DNA of 64,000 nt, from positions 3,534,001 through 3,598,000 of the forward strand of contig NW_024468909.1 of NCBI RefSeq assembly GCF_011745365.1, given 5' to 3'. The notes below the pieces were generated by a model. The model was not told the origin of the DNA. It was given only the letters and a program-made list of their open reading frames with translations, and did no database searches. This DNA is from Cryphonectria parasitica EP155. Taxonomy: Eukaryota; Ascomycota; Sordariomycetes; Diaporthales; Cryphonectriaceae. Shown piece by piece: positions 46,582 through 57,746 of the stretch (its first letter is position 1; every line of letters starts with the position of its first letter). Both the position numbers and the translations under genes were made by a program.

Positions 46582-47131
46582 GACGTAGAGAAAGGCTATA
46601 CTTTGGCGTGAAGTATCCCAGGAGCCCGTCTCCGGGGGTCCAAACCTACGTCGCCGCGGGTGCAACAACAACAGCCCAGCATATGGACAGGAAAAAGAAA
46701 TGTTGTGGAGGTGTGTGAGGTGAGGCTGCGTGGCCCCGGGCATTGCCAAGGGGGAGGGGGGCAAAAAGTCCAAAGAGCCCAGAAAAAAGGGAAAAAAAAA
46801 AAAAAAGGCCTCGACGGCTCCCTCGACGAACCTGGGTATTCCGCGCCCTCAGTCATCCTACCAACCCGGAGTCCTTTGGCAAGAGGTGGTCTTTGTCGCC
46901 TCGAGAGGGTTTTCCTACCGTACATGGTGTACATTGATGATCCTCAGGGCGACCTTGCCCTTGGCCATTGGCCGTTGGTCCTTGGCGTCTGGCCAGCTTG
47001 CCTGGTGGGCATACCGCTTTGCTGGTGCACTCTGATTGATTGGGTGGGTGCGATGATCAAGGGGCAGGGAAGGGGAAAAAAAAAAAACAGCAGTGACGAG
47101 CCACACTCACAAACACACCTACATACGCACC

Positions 47132-47139
47132 TACACACA

Positions 47140-47190
<51 letters not shown>
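47132..47190 (+). repeat. Compound (CA)n(GA)n microsatellite
   Basis: About 12 CA units run directly into about 17 GA units, followed by CAGA and CACAGA units to about 47215. Confidence 0.9.
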
Positions 47191-47201
<11 letters not shown>

Positions 47202-48798
47202 CACAGACACACAAGCGTCCCGGGAGACGCGATGGCCGCGGCGCAAGGGCTGAACCAAGGCGTGTGGAAGAAGCGGGAGGAGGGCTATCACAGCAAAGCA
47301 CCTGGGATGGCATCTGATGTCGTCGTGACCGCGGTGTCGGGCCCTCCGTTGGAGGAGAGCCGGGACTGCACGCGCCCAAAGCAATTCGCCTCTGCAGCGG
47401 CCCTTTAACCGGAACTGGGGTCAGCAAGCAGAACCCTGGCCTGTTTTGTCCGGGATGGTGGGGGAAGAGAAGAGAGGTAGGGGAGCAGCGCTGGCTGCTG
47501 CTGCAAGCCTGCAAAGGCGGAGGGACCCAGGACCCAACCCAGGACCCAGTGCAGTGCAGCCAGCGCTTGCAGGTCCCAGGCATGCAGGTGGCCCCACATC
47601 CACCATACATGTGGCTTCCTCTGTGCTCCCAACCCTTTCTGGACTTCTGGACCAACCCAAAGTCCATGATCCGTCGCGGAGCCATCCCCACCATCAGCTG
47701 CCTCGGAAGCTGCGCCATCCTTTATTGTCCACCCCGAGTCCACGGCTCCATGGCTCCATCATACTACAGTACTGTACATCCGCTTCCCCCCTGACGCCCC
47801 CCCACTCGTGTGCATCCGATTTCACTTCGGCACACCACTGCTGCATCGTTGACACCTTTCCGACGACTGGGCCAAACACGAAGCAGCGCAAAGCTGGAGC
47901 TGCGAGGTGCCAAGTTTTGATTGACACATCCACACACCTACAAAGTCTCACACATATACATACACACGCACACATACGACAACGAGACCTTGTCAGCAAG
48001 GGATCCAGGCAAGGGTCCCAGGACGGCGAGAACGAACACTGTTCTGGTAGGAGGAGGAACAACAACAGCGAACAGCACACCTGCAGTAGTGCAAATACGA
48101 GACGGCCTGTGGGCTAGCACCGCAGCTGCCCGCCTGGACTGCTTGCTTCCTTAGCCTCGGGGGTCCTACCACAGTAGTACTATAGTACTGTACGGTAAAA
48201 CAGCGGCCGCCCAGGAGGCCTACTATGGTGCTACCGAACTACTTACCACTACCGCCACCACCACAGTACTGCTACGGTACCTCAAGTAGGCACCCTATAG
48301 TGAGCAGACAACCAATTGACTACTGCGTTATAGTACTTGCAATTGCATGCTCCACGGCGTGTTACCGTTACAAGCCAGTCACCAAAATCGACACTGGCGG
48401 CGTCCGACCCCGTCTTGAGCACGCGCACCTCATGTGTATCACCTCGACTGACCCATGGTGTCAAATTTCGAAAGGGAAAAGGGAAAAGGGAAAAGAAGAG
48501 AGTGAAGAGCAAGAAGAAGAATAAAAAGAGAGAGGTGGGGGGAAAAATGAGGGCGCACATGCACACAAATGCTCGATCTCGATACGTTAGCTGGGGGCAG
48601 GTAGGCGAGTCATTACCGCACCGCACAGTACAAGAAAAAGAACTACACCACTGGCCAGCCGCGGCACGGCTACGCGGGAGTTTCGTCCTCGTTTCGTTGA
48701 ACCCTCCACAGGTCCAATTCAGGGTCCGACCGGGACACACACGCTTAACAAACAAGCTTCTTCTACTTCTCATTCACACAGGCCAGGCGGGCAGGCAA

Positions 48799-48800
<2 letters not shown>

Positions 48801-48843
<43 letters not shown>

Positions 48844-48844
48844 C
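48801..48844 (+). repeat. (AGGC)11 tetranucleotide repeat
   Basis: Eleven perfect AGGC units flanked by degenerate copies on both sides. Confidence 0.9.
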
Positions 48845-49316
48845 AAGACGAGGCAGGGCAAGGCAGGCCTTCTCTGGGCCGAAGCAAGGTATTGACGTCC
48901 CTGCTAAAGTAAACAACAAGCGGGCGAGCAAGCACACAAGGAATGGCGAGGACGATAGCATACGCGAAAGAAACTCACCAACGGACCAGGACGGGACCAA
49001 GTTGAGACACCGAGGCCTTCCTTCTCCCGGTGCCAGACAGAATAGAGTTAAGGAAATCGTTGGAAAGAGTCAAGTGCTTCCTGCAAGCACTCTGTAGAAA
49101 GCGTCAAGCGGTGAAGGGGGCAAGGCTGCGAGCTCTGTTTGGCTGCGCGTTCTGTTTGGCTGCATCGCCATCCTCGACGGCAGGGCCCACCGCGTCCCCC
49201 AAATGCAAAGCCCGCCGTGGGACGGCTCCGACTTGAGAACCAGTATTCCGGCCATTGAACCTTAACCCTTAAGGAGATCTTGCAGTTTTTGGTCTCAACT
49301 CATCGTCTCGACTTTT

Positions 49317-49340
49317 TTCTTCTTCTTCTTCTTCTTCTTC
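49317..49340 (+). repeat. (TTC)n trinucleotide tract
   Basis: About eight TTC units continuing into CT-rich sequence; non-coding. Confidence 0.85.
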
Positions 49341-50315
49341 TCTCTCCTCCGCCTCTCCTCCGTCCCTACCTGGAAGAAGGAGCCGGAAGGGAAAAAAAAG
49401 GGTCAATTCAATCCTCGCGGAGATCTGACGCCCGTCTCGTCCTGCACAAACCCTTGGAATTCTGCCAAGCAAAAGAAAGAGGTTATTATTGCTCCGCCTA
49501 ATTTACGTGTTTCCGGTTCGCTTCAAACGCATATACACATATACGAACCAGTAAACCAACATCATAGACGGACCTGCGCGCCGACAGGCCCCTGCCCTGG
49601 ACGATTCAACCACACAACAGAGGAGAAGGAAGAGAAGACGAGGACGAGAAGAAGGAAGAAATTCAATTTACAGTGTGCTATGTAGTTGGGGCGGGAGTCA
49701 CTGTGAGCTCCAGAAAGGACATCAGGAAGAAGAAAAAGAAAAAAAGAAACAAACGGGGGGTAAAAACACCCCAGGTATCCCGACACCCATTATCCAAAGA
49801 AAAAGTAATTCTCCATCGATCAATCCATCAACAACGCCTAACAGACCGGAATACGACCCGGACCAACCAACCCCACCACACCTCTTGTTACCTGCCTGCA
49901 ACTATCTCCAGATGTCATCCACCGGTCCAGCTTCTCCAGCCTGTCTACCTTGATACTCGACCGGGAAGGCCATAAGACTACCTGTACTTTGTACAAGTAC
50001 CTGGCGGTCCTCAGAACATACATGTACATACCTTGCCTGTCTACTCTTCCAAACCCTGGCAGCTGGTGCCCCACCACAGTTCTAGACTTCAATCTGGCAG
50101 CTACTATCCGCTCGCTATCCTGGTACAACATACATTTCATCATTCGTTTGAAATCCTATCCATAATCCCCTTGGTTCCCCATCAATTCACGGACGTCGGT
50201 CGGTCAAGGGTTGTGATTTTTGTCTTCATCCTTCCACCCCCCGCCTCTCCTCCACCTTATTTTTTTTATTAAGTTGTGGTTGTTGTTGTTGTCACGATCT
50301 CTTCTCTTTCAAGAG

Positions 50316-50318
<3 letters not shown>

Positions 50319-50372
<54 letters not shown>
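50319..50372 (+). repeat. (TC)n tract upstream of the ABC transporter gene
   Basis: Over 25 TC units, followed by further pyrimidine-only sequence to about 50409. It lies about 0.6 kb before the start codon. Confidence 0.9.
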
Positions 50373-50482
50373 CCTCTCTCCCTCTCTCTCTCTCTTCCCC
50401 CCTCCCAAGACCTCTTCCGTCCCCTCCTCCATCGGCGATCTCGACAGCTGGACTCAGCCCAGATCGTCGTCGTCCCTCGTTG

Positions 50483-50559
<77 letters not shown>
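50483..50559 (+). repeat. (ACT)n trinucleotide array, 77 bp
   Basis: About 25 perfect ACT units in the probable promoter or leader of the ABC transporter gene. It is the longest perfect triplet array in the window. Confidence 0.9.
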
Positions 50560-50698
50560 GTCTACTATTATTACTACTTCTTGCCGACTGTTGTTTTGCC
50601 ACCGGCTGTCGTGAGTACTAACCAATCCAACCTAACCTGTACCCCACCGTCCGGTGCTATTACTCCTGCAATCGCCGCTTTTAGTATATATTCTGGCC

Positions 50699-50779
50699 AT
50701 GGAACCAATCCATTTTACTGACACGAGATCAGGGTCTGCACGACGGCATCGCCACAGAAGACGGGGACCCATGTCTTAG
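50699..50779 (+). CDS. Possible upstream ORF in the leader of the ABC transporter gene
   Basis: ATG at 50699 opens 26 codons, ending with TAG at 50777-50779, 158 bp before the main start. Whether it is in the mRNA is unknown; a GTAAGC donor at 50795 and a GGACAG acceptor ending at 50931 suggest a 5' UTR intron after it. The peptide is basic and has no recognised similarity. Confidence 0.3.
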   Translation: MEPIHFTDTRSGSARRHRHRRRGPMS

Positions 50780-50937
50780 TGCTCCCGAATACTCGTAAGC
50801 TTGCCAGAAACCAAATAACCAAGAAAGAAAAAAACCTTTGTCCGCGCAGACGTTGCCAAGACTGGCTTCCCGAAAGAAAGGGGGAAAAAAAAGATGATCT
50901 CCAAAAACTCACACTTTCTCTCTTCGGACAGGACACG

Positions 50938-53900
50938 ATGGCTCGAGAGGTCGGCTGGGGCCGCTCGGGCTTTGCCATTGCACAAGCTCTTCTCCTGCAG
51001 GCCCAGGTGTTGTATCCCTTCTTCCTCCTACTGGCCTTTGGAGTCATTTTCGCGGTTCATAGTGTGATCGCGTCACGACGACAAGAAGATATTGAGCCCC
51101 CCACCGCTACAGGCCCAGGTGGCAAGCCCCTGCCCGTCACCAGGATAAAGGTCGAGAAGTCTGAGGCTCTCGACGCTGCAGCTACAGACTTCTCACCGCG
51201 CGCCTCCCTCTGCTTCAAGGCCGGCACTGCTGTGGTTGTGCTCACCTTTGTCGCACATGTGGCACACATTGTCCTTCAGTGTATCCAGGCAGGTTGGTCC
51301 AAGACTGACCGGTTCTCCAACGATGAGCTTCTCGTGAGGCCCCCCCCCCCCAAAAAAACCCCCCACACCTTCTTTCCCCTGTTTTCCTCTTGTTCCTTCC
51401 CCTGCTGTCTTGTCTGCATGAGCTGAGGGGGCTTGGTGGTTTGAGGCTAATTTTACATGACCATTTTCTTCTTCTTTTTAGGTATACAACCTGGGCGGCA
51501 TCTTCTTCTGGCAGTACATCGAATTCTCGCTGTTTGGAAAGAAGCTGGACAAGCCGAACCCCATCCACTTCACAGTCTGGTGCATCGGACTTGCATACGA
51601 ATTGATCCTCCTCCTCCTCGCCTTCCTTGTGGTCCCCAACGGCAGTGGCAGACTTCACAAGTTGACCTCGAATAGCAGCAGCAGCAGCAACAGCCCTCTG
51701 GAGCTGCGCGACACCAACTCGAACCGGAAACCAATCCCGGCCGACGCCACATTTCTCTCCGTCTTAGTCATCCGCACCTGCACGCTGACTGGATTGGTCG
51801 TCCTCTACGTCTGCCTCCGCGGCCTCACAAGAACATTTCATTGGTCTTCGACGACGGACGCCCTGGCCAGTAGTGCTGACGAAGCTACGCCGCTGCTGAA
51901 TGGTGGTGGTCATGCGACGGGCCACGAGGCTAACGTCCACGCGCTGGCGAACGGTCATGCGAACGGCGGCGGCGGTGCGGTCAGCTACAGGCCGCAGAGA
52001 AGAAGAGCAAGTGATGCTCGCCGTGGCAACGGGATCACCAAGTCTGCTCGCCCTAAGCAGGCCGAGTTTGCCTTCTACCGCCCAGAGAAGCTGCCTCACC
52101 GCTCCTGGTGGGAGTACCTGCGTGGCTACCGCGTCTTCTTCCCCTACCTGTGGCCCGCGAACGAACCCAGGCTCCAGCTGCTGGTGCTGGTCTGCTTCAT
52201 CCTCGTGGTCCTGCAGCGTGCCGTCAACGTCCTGGTACCCATCCGCCTGGGCATCCTGGTCAACGCCCTGGCCGAAGCCTCCAAGACGGGCAGTGCTGCC
52301 ATGCCGTGGCGGGAGCTCGTCATCTTCCTGAGCCTGAAGCTGATGCAGGGCCCGTCGGCCATCCTCGGCTCTCTCCGCTCCATGCTGTGGATCCCCGTCA
52401 CCCAGCACTCGTACATCTCGCTGCAGACGGCAGCCTTCGAGCATGTCCACTCGCTCTCGCTGGATTTCCACCTCGGAAAGCGGACCGGCGAGCTGCTATC
52501 TGCACTCAACAAGGGCGGCTCCGTCAACCAGTTCCTCGAGCAGACCACCTTCCAGGTAGCCCCGACCCTGCTGGACCTCTTCGTCGCTATCGGCTTCTTC
52601 TGGGTCGAATTCGGTCCCATCTATGCCCTCTGCGCCACCATCATCACCTTCTCTTACCTCGTCCTGACCATCAACATGGCGTCGACCAGGGCCGACCAAA
52701 GACGCGACATGGTCAACGCCGACAGGGAGGAGGAGGCTGTGAAGAACGACTCCATCACCGCCTACGAGACTGTCAAATACTTCAACGCTGAGCCCTTTGA
52801 GTTTACTCGCTACCGAGGTGCTATCAAGACCTTCCAGAACGCCGAGGCGAGGGTCACGGCCGGCATGAACATGATGAACATGTGCCAGACCGTCGTCTTC
52901 GTCAGCGGTATGCTGATTGTCATGACCATTGCGGCGTACGAGGTGGTCATTGGGCGCCGCGACATGGCGCAGTTCATCATGGTCATGACATACCTGACCC
53001 AGCTGCAGGGGCCGCTCAACTTCTTTGGGTCCTTTTACCGCACAGTCCAGCAGGCCATGATCTCGGGAGAGCGTCTGCTGGAGCTCTTCAAGATTCAGCC
53101 CAACATGAACGACAAGCCCGGCGTCCCACCCCTTCAGGACTGCCAGGGACACATCCGGTGGAAGAAGGTGGACTTCGACTACGCCAACAGTCCGGCACTG
53201 AGGGATTTGTCTTTCGAATGTCGACCTGGCACTACCACGGCTTTCGTTGGTGAATCGGGGGGCGGCAAATCGACCATTTTCCGTCTCATGTTTCGGTACT
53301 ACAACACCAAGGAGGGCAACATCGAGATCGATGGCCGAGATGTTAAGGACCTGACCATCGACTCGGTGCGTAAGGCGATCGGTGTCGTGCCCCAGGAGAC
53401 GATCCTGTTCAACGAGACCATCAGATACAATCTCAAGTACGCCAACCAGGACTGTACCGACGAGGAGATCTTCGAAGCCTGCCGGGCAGCAAGCATCCAC
53501 GACCGCATCATGTCATTTCCGGATGGCTACGAGACCAAGGTTGGAGAGCGCGGCATGCGTCTCAGTGGTGGCGAGAAGCAGCGCATTTCCATCGCTCGCA
53601 CCATCTTGAAGAAGCCCAAAATCATTTTGCTGGACGAGGCGACGTCGGCCCTTGATTCCGAGACCGAGCAGCAGATCCAGGGCAAGCTCTTCCAGAACAA
53701 GGAGCTGGGCGAGGGCAAGACCATGTTGATCATCGCGTAAGTGGGACCCCTTACTCTTTGTTGCGGTAACACCATTGATCAGCCAATCTGACTTTTTCTT
53801 CTCCATGACTGTTTAGGCACCGACTCTCCACCATCACCCATGCGGAGCAGATTCTTGTTCTCCACCGGGGCCGCATCGTCGAACGCGGAACCCACGATGA

Positions 53901-54168
53901 GCTGATCACTAAAGAAGGCAGGTACTTCGCCATGTGGCAGAAACAAGCCAAGGCTGAAGAGGCCGCCAAAGCTGCGCTTGCAGCCAAGCAGCAGGCTCGG
54001 AGGGCTATGCGAGAAGCCCTTCTGTCCGCTGGGAAGGACAGTAGCGATGAACACTCAGACGATGGTAGCGATAGCATCGGCAGCATGTCGACCCACAACC
54101 TTCCTTCGGCGCCACCAACTCCAGCTGTTGAGCTGTCTGGCCTCAGCATGATCACCCGCGAGCAATGA
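50938..54168 (+). CDS. hmt1: HMT1/ABCB6-type ABC half-transporter
   Basis: Exons are 50938-51333, 51482-53736 and 53817-54168, giving 1000 residues. HMT1-type proteins are vacuolar or organellar half-transporters for glutathione/phytochelatin conjugates or porphyrins. An N-terminal hydrophobic extension (about residues 1-270, several membrane segments such as [17 protein letters not shown]) precedes the six-helix ABC membrane domain. The nucleotide-binding domain has Walker [10 protein letters not shown] (from 722), Q-loop [11 protein letters not shown], signature LSGGE (826-830), Walker [14 protein letters not shown] (about 845-857) and H-loop IAHRLST, split by the second intron. The Walker A Gly-Gly in place of Gly-Cys/Ser is conservative. 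The tail is Ala/Lys- then Ser-rich. ATG 50938 is the first ATG of its frame; the 5' end is the least certain part. Confidence 0.92.
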
Positions 54169-56208
54169 CCCGGCTTTTTTCTTCTGCCTCACCACAACAA
54201 ATCCTCTCGACTGTTTTCATTGTACAAATGCGCGATGTTGCATACCATAGACGAGCCGCATAATACCCTGAGTCGACCAAGACTCAACTTGCGATTCGGA
54301 TCTCACGTCTCTCAACCCAGTTCTGTTTTCTATGCATCGGCGGCGTTTGGCGGCATTTACCATCAAAGGGCCAGACACCCATTAGAGGCTCTAGGAGTTC
54401 AGGGGGGTGTCTTTCCAAGGGACAAAGAAGACTGACTGACCCAGCCGATGGCTTGCCTTGTTTTTCCTTTCTTTCTTTTTTCCCCCCTTTGAAACAATTT
54501 GCGGATCACACAGAATGAGTTTCTCGAGGATTCACACGGCCGCGCTTTCATGAGAATGGCGTTTATTGTTTCGGGACGTACTGGTCACGCCTGTGGAAAG
54601 GGGAGAGGAAATCATTAATGCGTCTTTGAAGATACCTACACACCGGACTTTCCGGTTCATTTCAACTTCTTCTCTCCTTTCGGATGACCAGCGATTGTTT
54701 TTCATGCCCTTCCTTTTTCGACTTGGGGACTCTCGGATAGCGAGAGGGCTTAATATCTTCTCTTTTCATGTTTTTTTTCCCCCACAAGCTCTCATCTAAA
54801 ATTTGTGTTCTTATTTTGAGACTGGTCTTGGTTGTATCCTTATTTTTTCTGTTCTGCCTCTAATCCTTGTCCCCCCTCATTTTTTCCTCCCTTTGCCTCC
54901 TTGTTACGGGTCGTGGTTCATGTTTTGAGGGGCAACTATGAGAATGATTCCAGCAGCACTTTTGATATGATCATTAATGGGTTAACGAAACTTATGCTGC
55001 CCCTCCCCCCACCTTTACCTAACGATGAGGCACCAGCATTTTCAGAGGGGTTCTCAAAAGAAAAACCAAGGCAGATGTGTTTTTGTGTGTTAATTTTTTA
55101 TTTTTTTTTCGTATTTGATGATGGTTGTTGCTACAGCTCAGCGCACATCATGGTATCCAGTACTTATCTTAGACCCTTGGGATTCCATGTCGGACTCTCC
55201 GTCTTGCAGATACCGACAGCAGCAGGCAAGAAGGCAAATGACGAGTATGTTTTATGCGTCGGAATTCGTGCACCAAATGTCTTGACTTGGCCGTCCGTAT
55301 GTGCGCCCCGTTGAAGGTCTGTTAACCAATCACCACTACAATTTCTACCAGAAGGATACACTAGTAGGACGGGCCTCTTTCATCACTCATCTTTGGACAC
55401 AAGAGACGCCAGGCAATCTTCAGAGCTGATGCTGGCTTTCTTTCTCGGGAGGGTTTTGTTGACGTTGAACTGAGCCCCCTCCCCCCACCCCCCGGTTCCC
55501 TACGTCCCTTTCTTTTACCCCACTCCCTGCACCGAGCCCCATCCAGTCCATCTTCCCGTGGACTAGAAGAGTATATTCTATTGTAGCGAGCGTGAAATAA
55601 AAACCGACAAGGTAGGTCTTCATATAGCAAAACGCCGATACACCGCCGCAATGCCTTTTTTCCCCCCTTGTTTTTCTTCATCTTTACTGAATATTGGCTT
55701 TGTTTGCGTTTCTTGCGGGCCAGTTTTGGACATTGTTCTGTTACGCCCCTCGCCTCCCCCCCACCCCAAGAGAAGAAAAGAGCCCCCATGCTCTTCTTTC
55801 CCAAACGTTGTTCATATCGTCGTCATTACGAGGTAGATGTATGAGCCCCTTCCCTCGTCCTCCTCCTTGTGTTGTGTGTCGTAGCGAGTCCATAGCAGAC
55901 AAATTCCCATTCATATCGGACACCAGGTCATCAGTGAATATCGAGTACAGCCTTTGAAGCCTTCCCAGAGAAAGAAACGAGAAGAGAGACATAAAAAAGG
56001 GGGCTGTTTAAAGAGTTTGGTGAGAAAACGAAGAAGAAACGAAAAGCGAGTGGATGGTATTACAATCCGGCGTCCAAAGATTAAGAGAAAAGAGAGAAAG
56101 AAGAGAATATGTCATATACAAAAGATGTCCGGACTCGAAGAAGGCGTGCAGCAGGACATCAGAGCTCAGAATATCCATATTGGGGAGTCCGCGGGTTCTC
56201 TTCTTCTC
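54169..56208. other. Convergent intergenic region, no gene seen
   Basis: 2.0 kb between the stops of the ABC transporter (plus) and ceramide synthase (minus). It is T-rich on the plus strand to about 55130 and A/G-rich from about 55950 to 56130, so each side has the composition of a 3' UTR and terminator region. No protein-like frame is seen. The 160-codon frame at 54832-55314 has no motif and biased, T-run-derived composition. Confidence 0.5.
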
Positions 56209-57746
56209 TCAGTCATTCTTGGCGGTGCTATTTGCGACATGGCCGTTGGCAGTGACGTCCTCGTCGCTCTCCTCGCCGTCCTCGCGGTCATCCTTGATGA
56301 TGTTGAAGAAGAGGAAGCGGTAGGCGATGCGGATGATGAAGAAGAGCCAGAAGAGGTTGAGGGCCTGCAGGGCAGACAGCAGAGCGATGGTGATGTACTG
56401 GGAGATCCAGCACTTGTACTGCTGGGTTTCCCAGTTCAGCTCAAAGGGCCCGACGGTCTTGAACTCGGTGAAGAGGGAGTAGATGATGCCCAGGTTGAGG
56501 TAGTGGCGCATGTAGATCCACACGCCCATGAAGAAGGCGAAGTAGGGGCCCTGGAGGGGGCTGTCGATGTAGTTGAGAGACTTGGAGGTCTATAGTGTCA
56601 CGATGAAGAAGTGATTAGCAAGATAGTTCGGCATGCAGTACAAAAAGACAAAGGAAGAACTTACCGCGAGGAAGAAGTCACTAATGTCGTGTGTAATGTA
56701 CACGGCCAATCCGATGTAGGTAAAATGGAAGCGGTAGCTGAGGCCGATAAGGGCCAGGCTGACAAGGTGGTGACCAACAAGTTCGTTGTAGTCCTTGCGC
56801 GGGGCCTCGAGGCCGAGGACCATGACCATGAGCTGCTGGAGCCAGTAGGCGGCCTGGAACAGGTAGTAGAACTTGAACATGGCCTCGTGGGTCATGTGGG
56901 GGAAGCCGGCGTACATGCCGGTGGTGTTGAAGTACCAGACGGGGGTGTGGCTCATGATGTACATGCCCCAGGGCCCGGTGGAGCCAAAGTAGACGGCGGT
57001 GTACATCTGCTCCATGAAGCGCATCTGCTTGCCCTTGGAGCGGAGGCCGGCGAAGCGGGCCAGGGGCCGCAGCAGCTCCTGCATGATGAACTCGCGGGTG
57101 AAGGACAGGACGATGGCGTAGAAGATGACAAAAGCAATGTCCCATAGACCCTTGCCGTACTGCGCCGGGGCGTCCGGGGCGGCGTCGGCCGCGGGGGCCA
57201 GCTTGTAGCTGAGGAAGATGAAGTGGGAGACGGGGTTGGACTCGGTGGGGTGTATGGCGTAGAGGCTGGCGAAGACGAAGAGCAGCAGGGCGGGGAGGGC
57301 CCAGGTGTGCTTGACGACGTAATTGGTGGCCCTCTGCGCCAGGCCGCGTGCCTTGCGTCGCTTGGACTGGCGTTTCGAGGCCGCGGGGCCATCTTTCGAG
57401 TCGGTTCGCTAAAGAGGGGAGGCAAGAGAGAAGGAGTTAGCGATCGTGGCCACTAAGAAGGGGAAGGGGGGGGGGGGAGAGAAAACAGGGAGAGTATTAG
57501 GTTTATGATGAACCCCATGGAAAAAAAGAAAAAAAGAAGGAAAGCAAAAAGACATACTCTTCCACTGGCAGCGTTCAGGTGGGCGAACGAGGTCGCCAGC
57601 GACGGGGCGCCGGTGTCACCCCTGAGAAGCTCCGCCTGTATGGCGCTCGACTTCCTCCTGCGCTTGGCCGAGCTGGCGGTGGCATCTTGTGAAGAGGAGA
57701 AGTGATCGTTTGTGTTGAGCAGTGGGAAGGGTTCTGAGTCGGCCAT
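56209..57746 (-). CDS. lag1: Ceramide synthase LAG1/LAC1 (TLC domain)
   Basis: Exons on the minus strand are 57746-57558, 57408-56665 and 56589-56209, giving 437 residues. The enzyme N-acylates sphingoid bases with fatty acyl-CoA in the endoplasmic reticulum. After a Ser/Lys-rich N-terminus there are multiple membrane segments (ALPALLLFVFASLYAI; DIAFVIFYAIVLSF; and others). The TLC domain contains the Lag1 motif: the invariant His pair at 276-277 (ELVGHHLVSLALIGLSY) and THDISDFFLA with Asp 304 and 307, needed for catalysis. The C-terminus is acidic (DDREDGEESDEDV), as in fungal orthologs. Introns of 149 and 75 nt are GT-AG and phase 0. An in-frame upstream ATG (57848) would add 34 residues of low-complexity sequence; I chose MADSEPFP in CATCATGGCC context. 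Confidence 0.94.

Larger units (their letters stand above)
37764..50937. other. 13.2 kb gene-poor interval with many microsatellites
   Basis: I examined all open frames over about 100 codons on both strands and found none with domain motifs, plausible protein composition or splice-joined continuity. Frames overlap on opposite strands and follow repeats. The interval contains C11G11 (38379-38400), AAAAT and ACTGACAC tandem repeats, A20/GAA (46525-46581), CA/GA (47132-47190), AGGC11 (48801-48844), TTC (49317-49340), CT and ACT arrays (50319-50372, 50483-50559) and several poly-C/G runs (41948-41958, 43674-43686, 45189-45199). The last kilobase is probably the leader of the ABC transporter gene. 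Unspliced non-coding RNAs cannot be excluded. Confidence 0.55.

Noticed and set aside
46660..47253. 197-codon plus frame across the microsatellite cluster
   Set aside because: Most of its length is translated poly-A and CA/GA repeat (poly-Lys, Thr-His and Arg-Glu runs).
47131..48117. 195-codon minus and 223-codon plus frames overlapping each other
   Set aside because: They overlap on opposite strands, follow repeats and contain no recognisable motif.
48801..48844. AGGC array considered as a CRISPR-like or satellite repeat
   Set aside because: A simple tetranucleotide microsatellite without spacers, in a eukaryotic genome.
50779..50937. 53-codon upstream extension of the ABC transporter
   Set aside because: It would begin with GTG, not ATG, and is Lys/Arg-rich translated leader; the first ATG of the frame is 50938.
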